Source: a virus. From it: 64,000 nt of DNA. Where the stretch lies: IMG/VR virus record IMGVR_UViG_3300025870_000013, positions 1 to 64,000 of that record. One strand, written 5' to 3'. The notes beneath the pieces are model-generated. The model had not been told where the DNA came from. It ran no database searches and saw nothing but the letters and a program-made list of their open reading frames with translations. This document shows, one piece after another, positions 24,601 to 34,547 of the stretch. Both the position numbers and the translations under genes were made by a program. Within the stretch, counting starts at the first letter, position 1, and each line of letters opens with the position of its first letter.

Positions 24601-25911
24601 ATGCAAAAATTAACTATAGATTCTCCGAGAGAATCAATCCTAAACGCAGCACTCATGGGTGTTGAGTTTGAGTTCTATTCTAACCTCGATCTAGAAGTAA
24701 CCAGAAAATCTCTGGAAAAACTTCTAGATCGAAAGATTAGGTTAGAAGATAAAGCCCATTCTGATTTTGAACCATCTGCTGAAGAATTTAAAATTGAGCC
24801 AGATATGTCTGGTGGTAAAGGATTAGCAGAGTTGGTTACGGGACCTATCTCGTATAGAAATGCCAGATTAGTGGTTATTAAGATGTTAAAATGGATATCT
24901 GAAAATGGATATACTAATGATAGAGCATCAATTCATATAAATTTATCTTTCGATAAAAAGTATCTCGAAGATAAAGATCTTGTTTCTAAAATGAATGTTC
25001 TTAAGTTTATTTTAGAATTTGATGAAAAACAAATCTATAAGTTTTTCCCTGAACGTGAAAATTCTACTTATGCAAAGAGCGTAAAATGGGTAATGCCAAA
25101 AATTGAAGCATTTCATTTTGATGGTAATCATATAGCATCAAACAATTTTAAATTTGCTGACACAAAATATTATGGAATTAATTTTTCCAAAAAAGAAAAG
25201 AATTACTTAGAATTTAGGTATATTGGTGGAGCTGATTATGAGAAAAAATCAGATGATATTCTTTATTTAACTGAAAGATTTTTAATGCAAATGTGGAATT
25301 CATGTAATGACTCCAGGTTTAATGATGAGAATAAAATAGAATTACAGAGAATTTTAAATAAAAATAAACCTATCTCAGATATACTAAAGGACTACTCTAA
25401 GGTATCTGAACATTATCCCGACATAACTATATTAGTAGATTTAGTAGATAACCCAGTCATTATTAAATTGCAATGGGAGAGGTTTAAGAATAGAGTAGTA
25501 GATCTTATAGTAAATGGATCTATGACTGCCGGCTTAATTAATTATGATTCTAATTATGGAGCCACACAAATAAAAGATGGAAAGTTTCCAACTGTTTATC
25601 AATTAGAAGATTTTGAATTTATAGATTGTGAAATAGCTGGGAATGTAACTAATTCTAGTTTTTATGGGTGTGAAATAACTGGGTCTGCTATCATGTATGG
25701 TAGTTTATACAAAGGCACTAAGGTAAAAGAATCAAAAGTAGAATCTAGTTATACACATGGTAGTTGTGAATTAATAAACTGTTATGTTGCAGGTAGAGAT
25801 ACTATGTTTAAAGGTAAAATGACTGGAGGTATATTCAGAGAGGGTTTCAAAACAAAAGATGCCAGATTTGAAGATACTGAGATTGTTGTAAGTAAAAAAA
25901 TAAGAGAATAA
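24601..25911 (+). CDS. putative amidoligase with C-terminal beta-helix-like domain
   Basis: Residues 1-270 resemble the phage/bacterial amidoligase (COOH-NH2 ligase) family of the glutamine-synthetase-like fold. Visible features are GVEFEFYSN at 20-28 (metal-binding E-x-E), IEPDMSGGKGLAELVTGPI at about 65-83, and the RASIHINLSF strand with His112. These enzymes make amide bonds, for example in peptides or peptidoglycan-like substrates, using ATP. Residues about 340-430 are repetitive short strands with Cys/Gly/Ser turns (FEFIDCEIAGNVTNSSFYGC), suggesting a right-handed beta-helix as in receptor-binding or virion proteins. The substrate is unknown; location among baseplate genes suggests a virion or envelope target. 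Confidence 0.72.
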   Translation: MQKLTIDSPRESILNAALMGVEFEFYSNLDLEVTRKSLEKLLDRKIRLEDKAHSDFEPSAEEFKIEPDMSGGKGLAELVTGPISYRNARLVVIKMLKWISENGYTNDRASIHINLSFDKKYLEDKDLVSKMNVLKFILEFDEKQIYKFFPERENSTYAKSVKWVMPKIEAFHFDGNHIASNNFKFADTKYYGINFSKKEKNYLEFRYIGGADYEKKSDDILYLTERFLMQMWNSCNDSRFNDENKIELQRILNKNKPISDILKDYSKVSEHYPDITILVDLVDNPVIIKLQWERFKNRVVDLIVNGSMTAGLINYDSNYGATQIKDGKFPTVYQLEDFEFIDCEIAGNVTNSSFYGCEITGSAIMYGSLYKGTKVKESKVESSYTHGSCELINCYVAGRDTMFKGKMTGGIFREGFKTKDARFEDTEIVVSKKIRE

Positions 25912-25912
25912 A

Positions 25913-26755
25913 ATGAGTGAAATTAGAAGCGGTTCAAACCAAGATTTAACTTCTGGTAGAAATTTCGATCCAAATTGTCTAAATACTTTTTTAGAAGAAA
26001 TAGGAGATGATATTACTGGGGCATGTATGGTACCTATTAATTTGCCACAAAAAGAGATTGTTAATATAATTAAAAGAGCCAAAAAATGGTTTTATAAAAA
26101 ATATGAATATTCTGTAAAAGAAAATTTATACCATATTCCAAATAGTGTATTTAGTACATCACACTTTAAAAGCCACAGAGCACTTACGTTGCCTGGGCCA
26201 AGTGCAGACGGAGGTGGAGGTGTATATTCAGTATATGGTTTATATGACTTAGCTTCAGGTTGGAATGGAGGCGGAGGCGGAATGGATGTGAGATTCCAAG
26301 GTGGTTCTGACTTTTCAATGGAGCGAATGTTATTTAGAGGAATGTATGAAGGTTCTGGTATGGCTGAAGCCGCAGAAGAACTACAGTATTATGTATTGAA
26401 CGCTTCTATGGCAGATTTGTCTAGACAAATACTTGAAAACCCTATTTCATTTCATTATTCTAGTTTAACTGGAGAATTAAAATTTATGGGTGATACACCA
26501 AAGGGTGATGTTATTTTAGAGATATATGAAACTATCCCTGATTGTGCGTTATATTCAGATGAAATATTCTTTAGATATGTGAGTGCAAAAATAAAACAAT
26601 CTATTGGTTCTAAATTAGCAATTTTTAAATTTGCTCTTCCTGGTAATGTTGATTTTGATTATGATGCTATTAAAAGTATGGGTGATGATGAGTTATCGGA
26701 AATTAACGAAGAGATTCAAGGAGACGAAGGTGTTGATTGGATGATGCATTCATAA
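25913..26755 (+). CDS. putative virion structural protein, possibly neck-type
   Basis: The N-terminal 80 residues contain VPINLPQKEIVNIIKRAKKWFYKK and LYHIPNSVF; a Gly-rich stretch follows (residues about 95-125). The C-terminal half is ordered (LQYYVLNASMADLSRQIL, GDVILEIYETIPDCALY) and ends with FALPGNVDFDYDAIKSMG followed by an acidic helix. The LPG-then-helix ending reminds me of neck proteins of T4-like phages, but this is recall rather than a comparison. It starts one base after the amidoligase and precedes the gp25-like gene, so a tail/baseplate part is equally likely. Confidence 0.55.
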   Translation: MSEIRSGSNQDLTSGRNFDPNCLNTFLEEIGDDITGACMVPINLPQKEIVNIIKRAKKWFYKKYEYSVKENLYHIPNSVFSTSHFKSHRALTLPGPSADGGGGVYSVYGLYDLASGWNGGGGGMDVRFQGGSDFSMERMLFRGMYEGSGMAEAAEELQYYVLNASMADLSRQILENPISFHYSSLTGELKFMGDTPKGDVILEIYETIPDCALYSDEIFFRYVSAKIKQSIGSKLAIFKFALPGNVDFDYDAIKSMGDDELSEINEEIQGDEGVDWMMHS

Positions 26756-26777
26756 ATAAAAGAAGATAAATAAATAA

Positions 26778-27134
26778 ATGGAATTATATATAAAATATCC
26801 TAGCGATCCTAATTACGACGAAGATCAAGTTCAGACTAATGGTGAAATAGAAATGTTGATCACACAAATTCAAACAATTTTATTCACTAATAGTGGTGAA
26901 GTTATGGGGGATCATAAGTTTGGATGTGATTTAGAAACGCTTATATATGATTTCAATTCTAGTGAACATAATATTAAATCGGTGATAGTAGATCAGATTA
27001 ATGCATATTGCCCATTAGCGTCAAAATACAATGTTCAGGTGAACATTGACTTTGTTCGAGGTGAAGTTAGAGATATTGCGTTCATAGATATTACGATAGA
27101 TAGTAGATATGCTATAAAAATAAGCATGCTATAA
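26778..27134 (+). CDS. 25: gp25-like baseplate wedge protein
   Basis: The 118-residue length and pattern match the gpW/gp25 family: an early acidic start, NGEIEMLITQIQTILFTNSGE, then FGCDLETLIYDF, a helix (IKSVIVDQINAYCP) and terminal strands (VQVNIDFVRGEVRDIAFIDI). In T4, gp25 together with gp6 and gp53 forms the conserved wedge core that starts sheath assembly. The gp6-like gene is immediately downstream, as expected. A GATAAATA sequence starts 13 nt before the ATG. Confidence 0.88.
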   Translation: MELYIKYPSDPNYDEDQVQTNGEIEMLITQIQTILFTNSGEVMGDHKFGCDLETLIYDFNSSEHNIKSVIVDQINAYCPLASKYNVQVNIDFVRGEVRDIAFIDITIDSRYAIKISML

Positions 27135-27151
27135 AAAAGTATACATAAATA

Positions 27152-28981
27152 ATGGCAGAATTAAAATTTTTAAGTACAATTAGAACGGGAGCAGAGTCTA
27201 TTAAGGCTGATGCTAGAACTTATATTTCTAGGGTATACAATAGAGCTAACACTTTGTTTACTTTAGCTTCACCGTTTGCACAAATAATAGCTGTACTATC
27301 AGAAATGATGGATCTTATTATGTATTATATCGAGGATTCTGTAGTAGAACAAAACATATATACTGCACAACAACCAGAATCAATATATGGTATGTCAAGA
27401 TTGACAGGTCATGATGCGACAAGAGGATTTGCTTCTACTGGTGAAATTATATTTAGATGGAAACCCGGTGCTGATATGGCAAAAATAGCAGGAAGTTTAT
27501 TAAATATTAATGGTAGATCAGAAATTAAATTTGATGCTAACGGAATGACGTATACTTTATTAAATTCTGTTGAATTATTTAAATTAGAAAAAACAAATTA
27601 TAATGCATTTAAAAGTGCAATAATTCAAGGTAAATTTGAATCACAAACTGTGACTTCTAATGGTGAAAAATTACAATCATTTAACATTAATACTGGTGGA
27701 ATCACTGATCATAGTAAAGTTACTGTGAGTGTTAATGGTGAGCAATGGACAAAGCATGAATCTCTTTATGATCTATTATCTGATGAGAAAGCATATTTAA
27801 TTAAAACTGGTATTAGTGGAGGTTTAGATCTTTATTTTGGAAATGGAAGTTTTGGAATGGTGCCACCAAATGGTGCTAGTATTAAAGTGGAATATGTAAA
27901 ACATTCTGGGATTGCTGGTAATTTAGATGATTCACCTGATCTAACTATTAAGTGGGATGCAACTGGTTATGATTCTAATGGAACAGAACATGATTTAAAT
28001 GAATTCTTAGATGTAACTGTTACTTCATCTCCAAAAATGGGTAGTGATAGAGAGAATACTCAATTTACAAAAATAATGACGCCTCTTGCAAGTAAATCAT
28101 TTGTATTAGCTACACCTGATAACTATGAATACTTTTTGTCAAGATATAATATGTTTTCTTACATAGATGCATATAACACCACTGACGATCAATATTTAGA
28201 TGATGATAATGTTATTTATATTTTTGCAGTACCAGATGTTAATAAAAAATTAGCTAAAAATCAAGATTACTTTACTGTACCACAAGAAGAAATGTTCTTT
28301 GATCAAGGCGAGTATGATGCAATGCATAAGGTTTTAGAAGATAGTGGCCAACAAATGGTAACAACTGAAGTTGTTTTTGTTAAGCCACAGATAAGAAAAT
28401 ATAGTATTGATATTAATATTAGATTCTTTGAAGGTTATACTAAGGATGAAATTTACACAGCGGTAAGAGAGAGAATGTCAACATACTTATTAAATATAAC
28501 AAGAAGAGATAAACTACCTAAGTCTGATATTATTTATATCTTGGAAGAAGTCGCAGGTATTGACGCTGTAAATGTTAGGTTTATTTCAGAAACAGAAGAG
28601 ACAGCAAGAAGACTTGGTTATTATGAATCAATTACTACTACAGTGGTTCCACAAGAACCAGTAACACTGGAAACTGTAGGAAATGGAAAACAAAAATATG
28701 TTTTCTTTAAGAAAATCGAGGATGTAAAAGTGGTTCCAGTTGATGAAAATACTGTTATTCCTCCTAAGGTAAAAGGATTAGATCAGTGGGGTGATATTAT
28801 AATGGAAAAAGAAGAAGTTGCTGTTTTTAGAGGCGGATGGTTAGATAGAGATGGTGACGTTATAGAAGATGATGTGTTAATTAACGCTGAAGCTGCAGTA
28901 AGTATAAACTTTGAAGCAGATCCTGTACCTAGAACAATATACACTAGAGTACAAGCCGGAAATAGAAAAGCACTTAAATAA
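27152..28981 (+). CDS. 6: gp6-like baseplate wedge protein (baseplate J family)
   Basis: A 609-residue protein with the baseplate J/gp6 hallmarks. The helical N terminus is LFTLASPFAQIIAVLSEMMD, a YGMSRLTGH segment follows, and the characteristic LYFGNGSFGMVPPNGASIKV leads to an IKVEYVKHSG strand. The C-terminal half has YSIDINIRFFEGYTKDEIY and an LPKSDIIYILEEVAGIDAV helix, the gp6 dimerisation region. Two gp6 copies per wedge form the ring holding the baseplate together. It directly follows gp25 and precedes the gp7-like gene, the standard wedge order. Confidence 0.88.
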   Translation: MAELKFLSTIRTGAESIKADARTYISRVYNRANTLFTLASPFAQIIAVLSEMMDLIMYYIEDSVVEQNIYTAQQPESIYGMSRLTGHDATRGFASTGEIIFRWKPGADMAKIAGSLLNINGRSEIKFDANGMTYTLLNSVELFKLEKTNYNAFKSAIIQGKFESQTVTSNGEKLQSFNINTGGITDHSKVTVSVNGEQWTKHESLYDLLSDEKAYLIKTGISGGLDLYFGNGSFGMVPPNGASIKVEYVKHSGIAGNLDDSPDLTIKWDATGYDSNGTEHDLNEFLDVTVTSSPKMGSDRENTQFTKIMTPLASKSFVLATPDNYEYFLSRYNMFSYIDAYNTTDDQYLDDDNVIYIFAVPDVNKKLAKNQDYFTVPQEEMFFDQGEYDAMHKVLEDSGQQMVTTEVVFVKPQIRKYSIDINIRFFEGYTKDEIYTAVRERMSTYLLNITRRDKLPKSDIIYILEEVAGIDAVNVRFISETEETARRLGYYESITTTVVPQEPVTLETVGNGKQKYVFFKKIEDVKVVPVDENTVIPPKVKGLDQWGDIIMEKEEVAVFRGGWLDRDGDVIEDDVLINAEAAVSINFEADPVPRTIYTRVQAGNRKALK

Positions 28982-29265
28982 TGGGTTTATTTACAAATTT
29001 ATTTAACTATAGACAACGTAGAAGATATGATTCTGCTAAATCTAGAAAGGATGATAGATTACACACAGGATTTAACTACAATGATGAGTTGGCTCCAGGA
29101 GAATTTATTAGTAAGTCTTTATCCGGTCACATTCAAAGAAATCAAACTATGCAACATTTTTTAATATTCTTAGATGACGCATTAAAGAATTTATTAAAAG
29201 GTGCAAGATATTTAAATAATTTTAAAAATTACACCGTTGACGAAAACACAAAGAAAACTAAATAA
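28981..29265 (+). CDS. small protein between gp6 and gp7 genes, 94 aa
   Basis: A basic N terminus (MGLFTNLFNYRQRRRYDSAKS) is followed by helical sequence (QTMQHFLIFLDDALKNLLKG). The start uses the last base of the gp6-like stop, and its stop overlaps the next ATG, so it is tightly embedded in the wedge genes. The conserved position suggests a small wedge subunit or an assembly chaperone; no family is recognised. Confidence 0.65.
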   Translation: MGLFTNLFNYRQRRRYDSAKSRKDDRLHTGFNYNDELAPGEFISKSLSGHIQRNQTMQHFLIFLDDALKNLLKGARYLNNFKNYTVDENTKKTK

Positions 29266-32009
29266 TGTACGATAATTTAAGATTTTTTAAAGGATTAGAA
29301 TATGATTTAAACTTCGTAAAGAATAACTCTGATGTTTATCAGGGAACTATACATTTATCTGAGGTTTCTGCCGGTTTATATGAAACTGTTAATTTATTTA
29401 TATTAGAAGAGTGTGAATTATTCGGAGACCCTATTATAAATTTCCCAGTATCTGAAACACCAGATAACGATAAATTTATATTTGAATGGAGTGAAGATAC
29501 TAGATTTGGTAGTAAAGATATTACACTATATAATGTAGATCATTCTGGAAATCTTCCAATAATTAAAGAATTAAAATCTCAAACTGTTGATCTAATAGAT
29601 TTTAGTAAAGTTGCGGTATTTAATGATGGTACTAAGGCATTGTGGGAACAAGATAGTACAGCTATTCAAATTAATATAGCGTTAAATTCGTTAAAAGCTG
29701 GACCACATGTTAGAAACTTACATGTTTATCATAGTGCAGCGGGTGTAAAAACACTTATAGCAGATATTGAAGTTTATGGTGAAGTAGTTGCTGAGGATGA
29801 AAGAACTAAAATTCTTCTTCAAAACTTTGGAGCTACACTGGACGAATCTGATTTTATGTTATTCAAAGATCATGACATTAGCGAAATGTCACCTGATTAT
29901 AAATTACTGAATAAGAAAAGAAAGGAATTACTTTTAGAATTACACAACATAAAACCATTTGTTGGTACATATAAAGCAATATTGAATGCAATAGATTTCT
30001 TTGGTTATGATAAAATAACATTGAAGGAATACTGGTTAAATGTTAATAATTCTGTTAAGAACTTTGGTAAATTATTTGCAGTCCCAGTTCCTAACTCTTC
30101 TGTTAGAGGTGAAAACACTAGAAAGAAATTAGCGTTTAAACTTCCTTCTAGTACAATGAAAAAAACTAGTAAGTTTAGTCTTGTATATAGGTTAAACGAA
30201 CCTAATGGAACATTCGATCATTGGGATATTCCTAATGTTGATGAGGTTTTTGATTATACGCCAGAAGAAGTACTTATTAAACTATATGGTTTAAAGGCAA
30301 AGTTACAAAAAGATTATTTACCGCTTCAAGCAAAAATTATAGATATTACTGCCGAAGGAGATTACTTCTCTCAAAGAAATATAAATGTATGGAATATTCA
30401 AAATGGCATTGATTTCTTTAGTGAAGGACATGATATTAAGTTTAATGTATTTCCTAACGATAGACAGTTATTTATAGAAGATATGTCAATGGTTTTAAAA
30501 CCATCGCTTAATCAAGATGATGATTCTAATAACTATAATTTATTCTTAAATACTAAAAGCGGACAAGAACATACATTAACCCCAAATAATAGAACAGAAC
30601 TAAAGAGTATATTTAGAGAGTTTTATGAAACATATCATAATCAAGAATTATATTCTTATAACGCTAACATTCCAATTGGATGTCCTGTATTATTAGACGG
30701 TACAGAATCATTTGATGATATTTGGGATGAAGCTAAATTTACTTGGGAAGATGCTCACAATCCAAACGATACTTTGTTAATTACATGGAATGATTGGTGG
30801 AAAGCATGGGTTTATGAAATAGAATGGATTATTACAAGTAAAAATAAAGGGTATGATCAGACTTATAGGGGTGCGATAGATGATTATTTGATTCTTCCAT
30901 TGATATTACCGCATGATGACATATATACTGTCGAGATGAGAACATATGATCTCTTTGGGCACAGATCTCATTATAGAATGAAAGATCTAATAGATGTAAA
31001 ACTTAAAAATCTAGAATTATACGGTATTTATAAGTGGTTAGAAGATGATTCATGGGATAATAAAAATCTACCGTGGCAAAAATCAGGTGGTTATTGGAAT
31101 CAACCTCAAGATAATGTAACAACTATCGATGATGATATTGCTACTCTTTATTTAACATTAGATAGAGCAAATTACATTCACTTTGAAGAAGATCAAGGAG
31201 TTAGATTTTCAACTGTTAGTAGGTATTTAGATATTTATTCTGAAACTGCATATAGTGAAACTACTGGACCATACACATGGGACGAATCAACGTTTGATTG
31301 GAAAGACACTGAGCATTTAGCGTGGCATTTCATGAGAGTTGGACCTGATTTAACTTCAAGTTTCAAAATAAATGATATACAACAAGGTGATACCTTAGTA
31401 ATAACGCATAAAGATCCAAAAACTGGAGAAATAAGCACAGGATCTCATCAAATAGTTAATGCTACACCAACCACGTTTAATGATGTAAATGGTTGGACTC
31501 AAATAATGAATGAATTACAACAAAGTGAAGACTATGTTATTAGTAAATTTAATTATAACGCAATATTTGAAGATTCTGACGATAATGATGTAAGTGATGT
31601 TTTTAAATTCATATTGGTTGTAGGAAAAGAATACTCAAAAACTTATGATTTTGAAGATGCTTCGATAATAAAAATTAATAATTCATCAAACGCTAATATT
31701 AGCGGTGAAATTCATGTACAACATTATAATCCAACATGGGACGACACCAGAGTATTTAATGATTATGCAGAGGTTGAAAGATCTACACATGTTACATTTT
31801 CAACAGATATTTCTAAATTCCCTGGAAGTAAAAATGCTAAATGGACTATCACAAATATAACTAACCCAAAAATAACAGATATATACTATAATAATATGTG
31901 GCTTACATATATCTTTAAAGAACCTGGGTACTACAATATTCAGCTAGAAACTGAAGATACAAATGGAAATAAAAACCTTGTAAATAGGAACATGTTAAAA
32001 GTAAAATAA
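29265..32009 (+). CDS. gp7-like baseplate wedge protein with Ig/PKD-like domains
   Basis: Residues about 200-270 contain a helical module (LLNKKRKELLLELHNIKPF, TYKAILNAIDFFGYDKITL) like the gpI/gp7 wedge family that follows gp6/gpJ. The N-terminal 200 residues are beta-rich, and the C-terminal half contains several beta modules, including a likely PKD-type domain at about 825-914 (HVTFSTDISKFPGSKNAKW, FKEPGYYNIQLETEDTNG). At 914 residues it is in the size range of T4 gp7, the wedge's elongated outer protein. Gene order gp25-gp6-(small)-this gene supports the call. Trp/Asp-rich middle segments may be fibre-attachment sites. Confidence 0.68.
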   Translation: MYDNLRFFKGLEYDLNFVKNNSDVYQGTIHLSEVSAGLYETVNLFILEECELFGDPIINFPVSETPDNDKFIFEWSEDTRFGSKDITLYNVDHSGNLPIIKELKSQTVDLIDFSKVAVFNDGTKALWEQDSTAIQINIALNSLKAGPHVRNLHVYHSAAGVKTLIADIEVYGEVVAEDERTKILLQNFGATLDESDFMLFKDHDISEMSPDYKLLNKKRKELLLELHNIKPFVGTYKAILNAIDFFGYDKITLKEYWLNVNNSVKNFGKLFAVPVPNSSVRGENTRKKLAFKLPSSTMKKTSKFSLVYRLNEPNGTFDHWDIPNVDEVFDYTPEEVLIKLYGLKAKLQKDYLPLQAKIIDITAEGDYFSQRNINVWNIQNGIDFFSEGHDIKFNVFPNDRQLFIEDMSMVLKPSLNQDDDSNNYNLFLNTKSGQEHTLTPNNRTELKSIFREFYETYHNQELYSYNANIPIGCPVLLDGTESFDDIWDEAKFTWEDAHNPNDTLLITWNDWWKAWVYEIEWIITSKNKGYDQTYRGAIDDYLILPLILPHDDIYTVEMRTYDLFGHRSHYRMKDLIDVKLKNLELYGIYKWLEDDSWDNKNLPWQKSGGYWNQPQDNVTTIDDDIATLYLTLDRANYIHFEEDQGVRFSTVSRYLDIYSETAYSETTGPYTWDESTFDWKDTEHLAWHFMRVGPDLTSSFKINDIQQGDTLVITHKDPKTGEISTGSHQIVNATPTTFNDVNGWTQIMNELQQSEDYVISKFNYNAIFEDSDDNDVSDVFKFILVVGKEYSKTYDFEDASIIKINNSSNANISGEIHVQHYNPTWDDTRVFNDYAEVERSTHVTFSTDISKFPGSKNAKWTITNITNPKITDIYYNNMWLTYIFKEPGYYNIQLETEDTNGNKNLVNRNMLKVK

Positions 32010-32023
32010 TAAAAACAATAAAA

Positions 32024-32590
32024 ATGGCAAACATTACTGAAATTTTAGGAACTGATTCAGTTTCTTCCTCGAGACCGATCATCAATAGCAACTTTGAGTT
32101 GTTAAATGATGAGTTAGCATCTGTTACGGCCTTGTTAAACCCAACTACCTTAATTTTAAGTGGAGTCGCTAGCGTATCTACTTCATCGTTAACTGTTACG
32201 CAGAACGGTGCTAACTTATTATTAGTAAATAATTTAGGTGCCGCGTTTAACACTGCTGCAATTTTTAATTCATCTGTAAAATTAGATGGAGATTTAGTAA
32301 AAAGCGGAGCCTTAGGAACTGCTGCTACACCAACAACACAAGTTACACCAGTTTCAATAACTGCGGTTACTTACTTTATCGATAGTCACTTTACATTGCC
32401 GGAAGCAGTAGATGGACAAGAGGTAACGGTTATTAATGTTGATGGTAATTCTAAGTCTGTGTTATCAGGTACAGGAGCTACTTTAGGTGCTACATCAATT
32501 ACACTCGAAGGATTAAACTCAACAGTTACATTAAGATGTTTTGATAATAAATGGTATATTATCTCATCACACAACACAACAACAGCATAA
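32024..32590 (+). CDS. short fibre-like protein, 188 aa
   Basis: It begins MANITEILGTDSVSSSRPIIN followed by SNFELLNDEL, an N-terminal module also seen in the collagen-like fibre at 46443 (NIQEILHPSDSNS, INYNFDQIL). I read it as a shared virion-attachment or trimer-start module. The rest is beta-rich and Thr/Ser/Ala-rich, ending in strands (SITLEGLNSTVTLRCFDNKW) typical of a trimeric fibre tip. Likely a small tail fibre or whisker. It is separated from the wedge genes by 14 nt. Confidence 0.65.
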   Translation: MANITEILGTDSVSSSRPIINSNFELLNDELASVTALLNPTTLILSGVASVSTSSLTVTQNGANLLLVNNLGAAFNTAAIFNSSVKLDGDLVKSGALGTAATPTTQVTPVSITAVTYFIDSHFTLPEAVDGQEVTVINVDGNSKSVLSGTGATLGATSITLEGLNSTVTLRCFDNKWYIISSHNTTTA

Positions 32591-32608
32591 ACAAAACTTA
32601 AAGAATAG

Positions 32609-34546
32609 ATGGCAACTCCTCTAGTTAGAATACCGCAGCCAATGGGCGGCACAATGTATGCTTTCGCATCTTCTGCGAGAGACATGACTAGGGCTTTTAA
32701 TAGTTCAGATTTAAATTTTGAGTTTAGTAAATACGCTTTATTAGATCTTCCAGATTTTACTGATTCTGTTAATGGCTCTAACACAATAGATTTTGAATTA
32801 AATCTTAAACAACCTTCAGGTGATGAATATGTTGCTGGAATGCCCAATGTAGATTTTGCACAAACATTCCAAAACTATGCACTTAACTTAGAAGAGTTAT
32901 TGTTAAAAGACGATGATTATGATCCAATAATATTACAATCAGATTCTGAAAAGATATTTTTTAAATGGTTAAGTTCTTTAGGTGCAGTAGATTTTATTGC
33001 AGCTGATTCTAACCAGACACTTGTAGGTAATTATACCGAAAAAGTTAATGGTACGTTTGCTAGTGATAACTACGATAGAGTTGTTAAATATTTGGGAACA
33101 ATAGATGCTGAAAACGATGTCGCGTATCAAGGTAACACATATCATGAAGTCTATATTAATGTACCCACTTCAGTAGGTTATACTCCAACTGTTTTATTTA
33201 AACCAACAAATTATAATACAACCGCAACAAAATTATATGCTAGTGATTATATAGAGGGCAGAGAGGGTCAAACACACCCTGATCCAAATATAAACATGAA
33301 TGCTGTTGTTGATGAACACACATCAAGTAGTGGAGCTTATTATAATATTCAAACTAATGCTACTAATAGCGTTGGAATTAATTTCGATGCAACTGCATAT
33401 GAAGAAATTAACAATGATGTTGATGTACAATCATTATTAGATTTTGCTAAAAAAGGACAAAGGTTTACATTTAATGCCATTCTTGTATACTATGATATTT
33501 ATAGCGAATCTATTTCTGCAAATAGAGCAACTAACTTATACGGAATATTAATTTTAGATGATATACAGGATGCTTATGGACCTGGTTCTAAAATTAACGA
33601 ACAAATTAAATTTAAACCAAACGAGGTTACAGGTTTAAATGGTAATGCATTTTCTTTAAAATTAAATCTTAAATTTAATTCTTCATTAGATAATGTTGGT
33701 GTAGAAACAAGTGTAAATGATTTTACAACGTTCTCTATGGATTTATTCATGGACACAACAACTGCTCTTGAAAATGCGACTGAATTATTGATACAGGCTA
33801 ATAATAGATATGCTGCTATTGTAGAAAGATTAGATTCTATAGAAAATATTGTTTCTTCTACTGAAGACACAACTGCTTTATCGCAAAAGGTTCAAGTATT
33901 AGAAGATGATTTTCAAAGTAGTTCTCTTCAATTAGCGGATTCAAATTCTCTTTTAGAATTAATAACAAAGGCACATGCTAAAATTAATTCTTTAATTGAT
34001 GGAACTATTCCAGTAGAATTACAATATAATACAGATGTTATATTTGCTGGAAAGGGTACAGAAGTTGATAAAACTATTCCTAATAAAATTAAAATTGACA
34101 GTACAGTTGACGGTTATACATTAAATAGCCCATACTTGTGGAATATAGCAGCAAGAACAATCGCTACTAAATTATCTACAACCGTACAATTTGATGCAGG
34201 TGTAGCAGGGAATGGATCTTCTAAGTTTGCAATTTGGTCTAGACTTGAAGAATTTTCAAACAGATTAAGTTTAAAAGGATTATTCTCATCTGAGCCCGAA
34301 AGTGACCTTAATATATACATTGACGATAGTTTAGTTTCGTGGAAAAACGGACAAACTTTCAAAATTACATTTGATGAAATAAATATGTCAGGAAATAATA
34401 TTAAATTTTGGACAAACTCAGTTGGAGGTTTTGATCAATTAATATTTAATGTTGACTCAACTCAATTAATAACAAATAAACCATATATTGAATTAGTGTG
34501 TATTGATTACACTAACTATCAATTTGAAGCCGATATTTTAAGATAA
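32609..34546 (+). CDS. putative baseplate/fibre structural protein, 645 aa
   Basis: A large Asn/Asp/Thr-rich, beta-predicted protein with no recognised family. Residues about 400-455 contain a coiled coil (IVERLDSIENIVSSTED, LSQKVQVLEDDF) that would trimerise the C-terminal domain (KIKIDSTVDGYTLNSPYLWN to the end). The combination of globular N-terminal domain, coiled coil and beta tip is typical of fibre or fibre-connector proteins. The next gene starts two bases after its stop. Confidence 0.62.
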   Translation: MATPLVRIPQPMGGTMYAFASSARDMTRAFNSSDLNFEFSKYALLDLPDFTDSVNGSNTIDFELNLKQPSGDEYVAGMPNVDFAQTFQNYALNLEELLLKDDDYDPIILQSDSEKIFFKWLSSLGAVDFIAADSNQTLVGNYTEKVNGTFASDNYDRVVKYLGTIDAENDVAYQGNTYHEVYINVPTSVGYTPTVLFKPTNYNTTATKLYASDYIEGREGQTHPDPNINMNAVVDEHTSSSGAYYNIQTNATNSVGINFDATAYEEINNDVDVQSLLDFAKKGQRFTFNAILVYYDIYSESISANRATNLYGILILDDIQDAYGPGSKINEQIKFKPNEVTGLNGNAFSLKLNLKFNSSLDNVGVETSVNDFTTFSMDLFMDTTTALENATELLIQANNRYAAIVERLDSIENIVSSTEDTTALSQKVQVLEDDFQSSSLQLADSNSLLELITKAHAKINSLIDGTIPVELQYNTDVIFAGKGTEVDKTIPNKIKIDSTVDGYTLNSPYLWNIAARTIATKLSTTVQFDAGVAGNGSSKFAIWSRLEEFSNRLSLKGLFSSEPESDLNIYIDDSLVSWKNGQTFKITFDEINMSGNNIKFWTNSVGGFDQLIFNVDSTQLITNKPYIELVCIDYTNYQFEADILR

Positions 34547-34547
34547 T

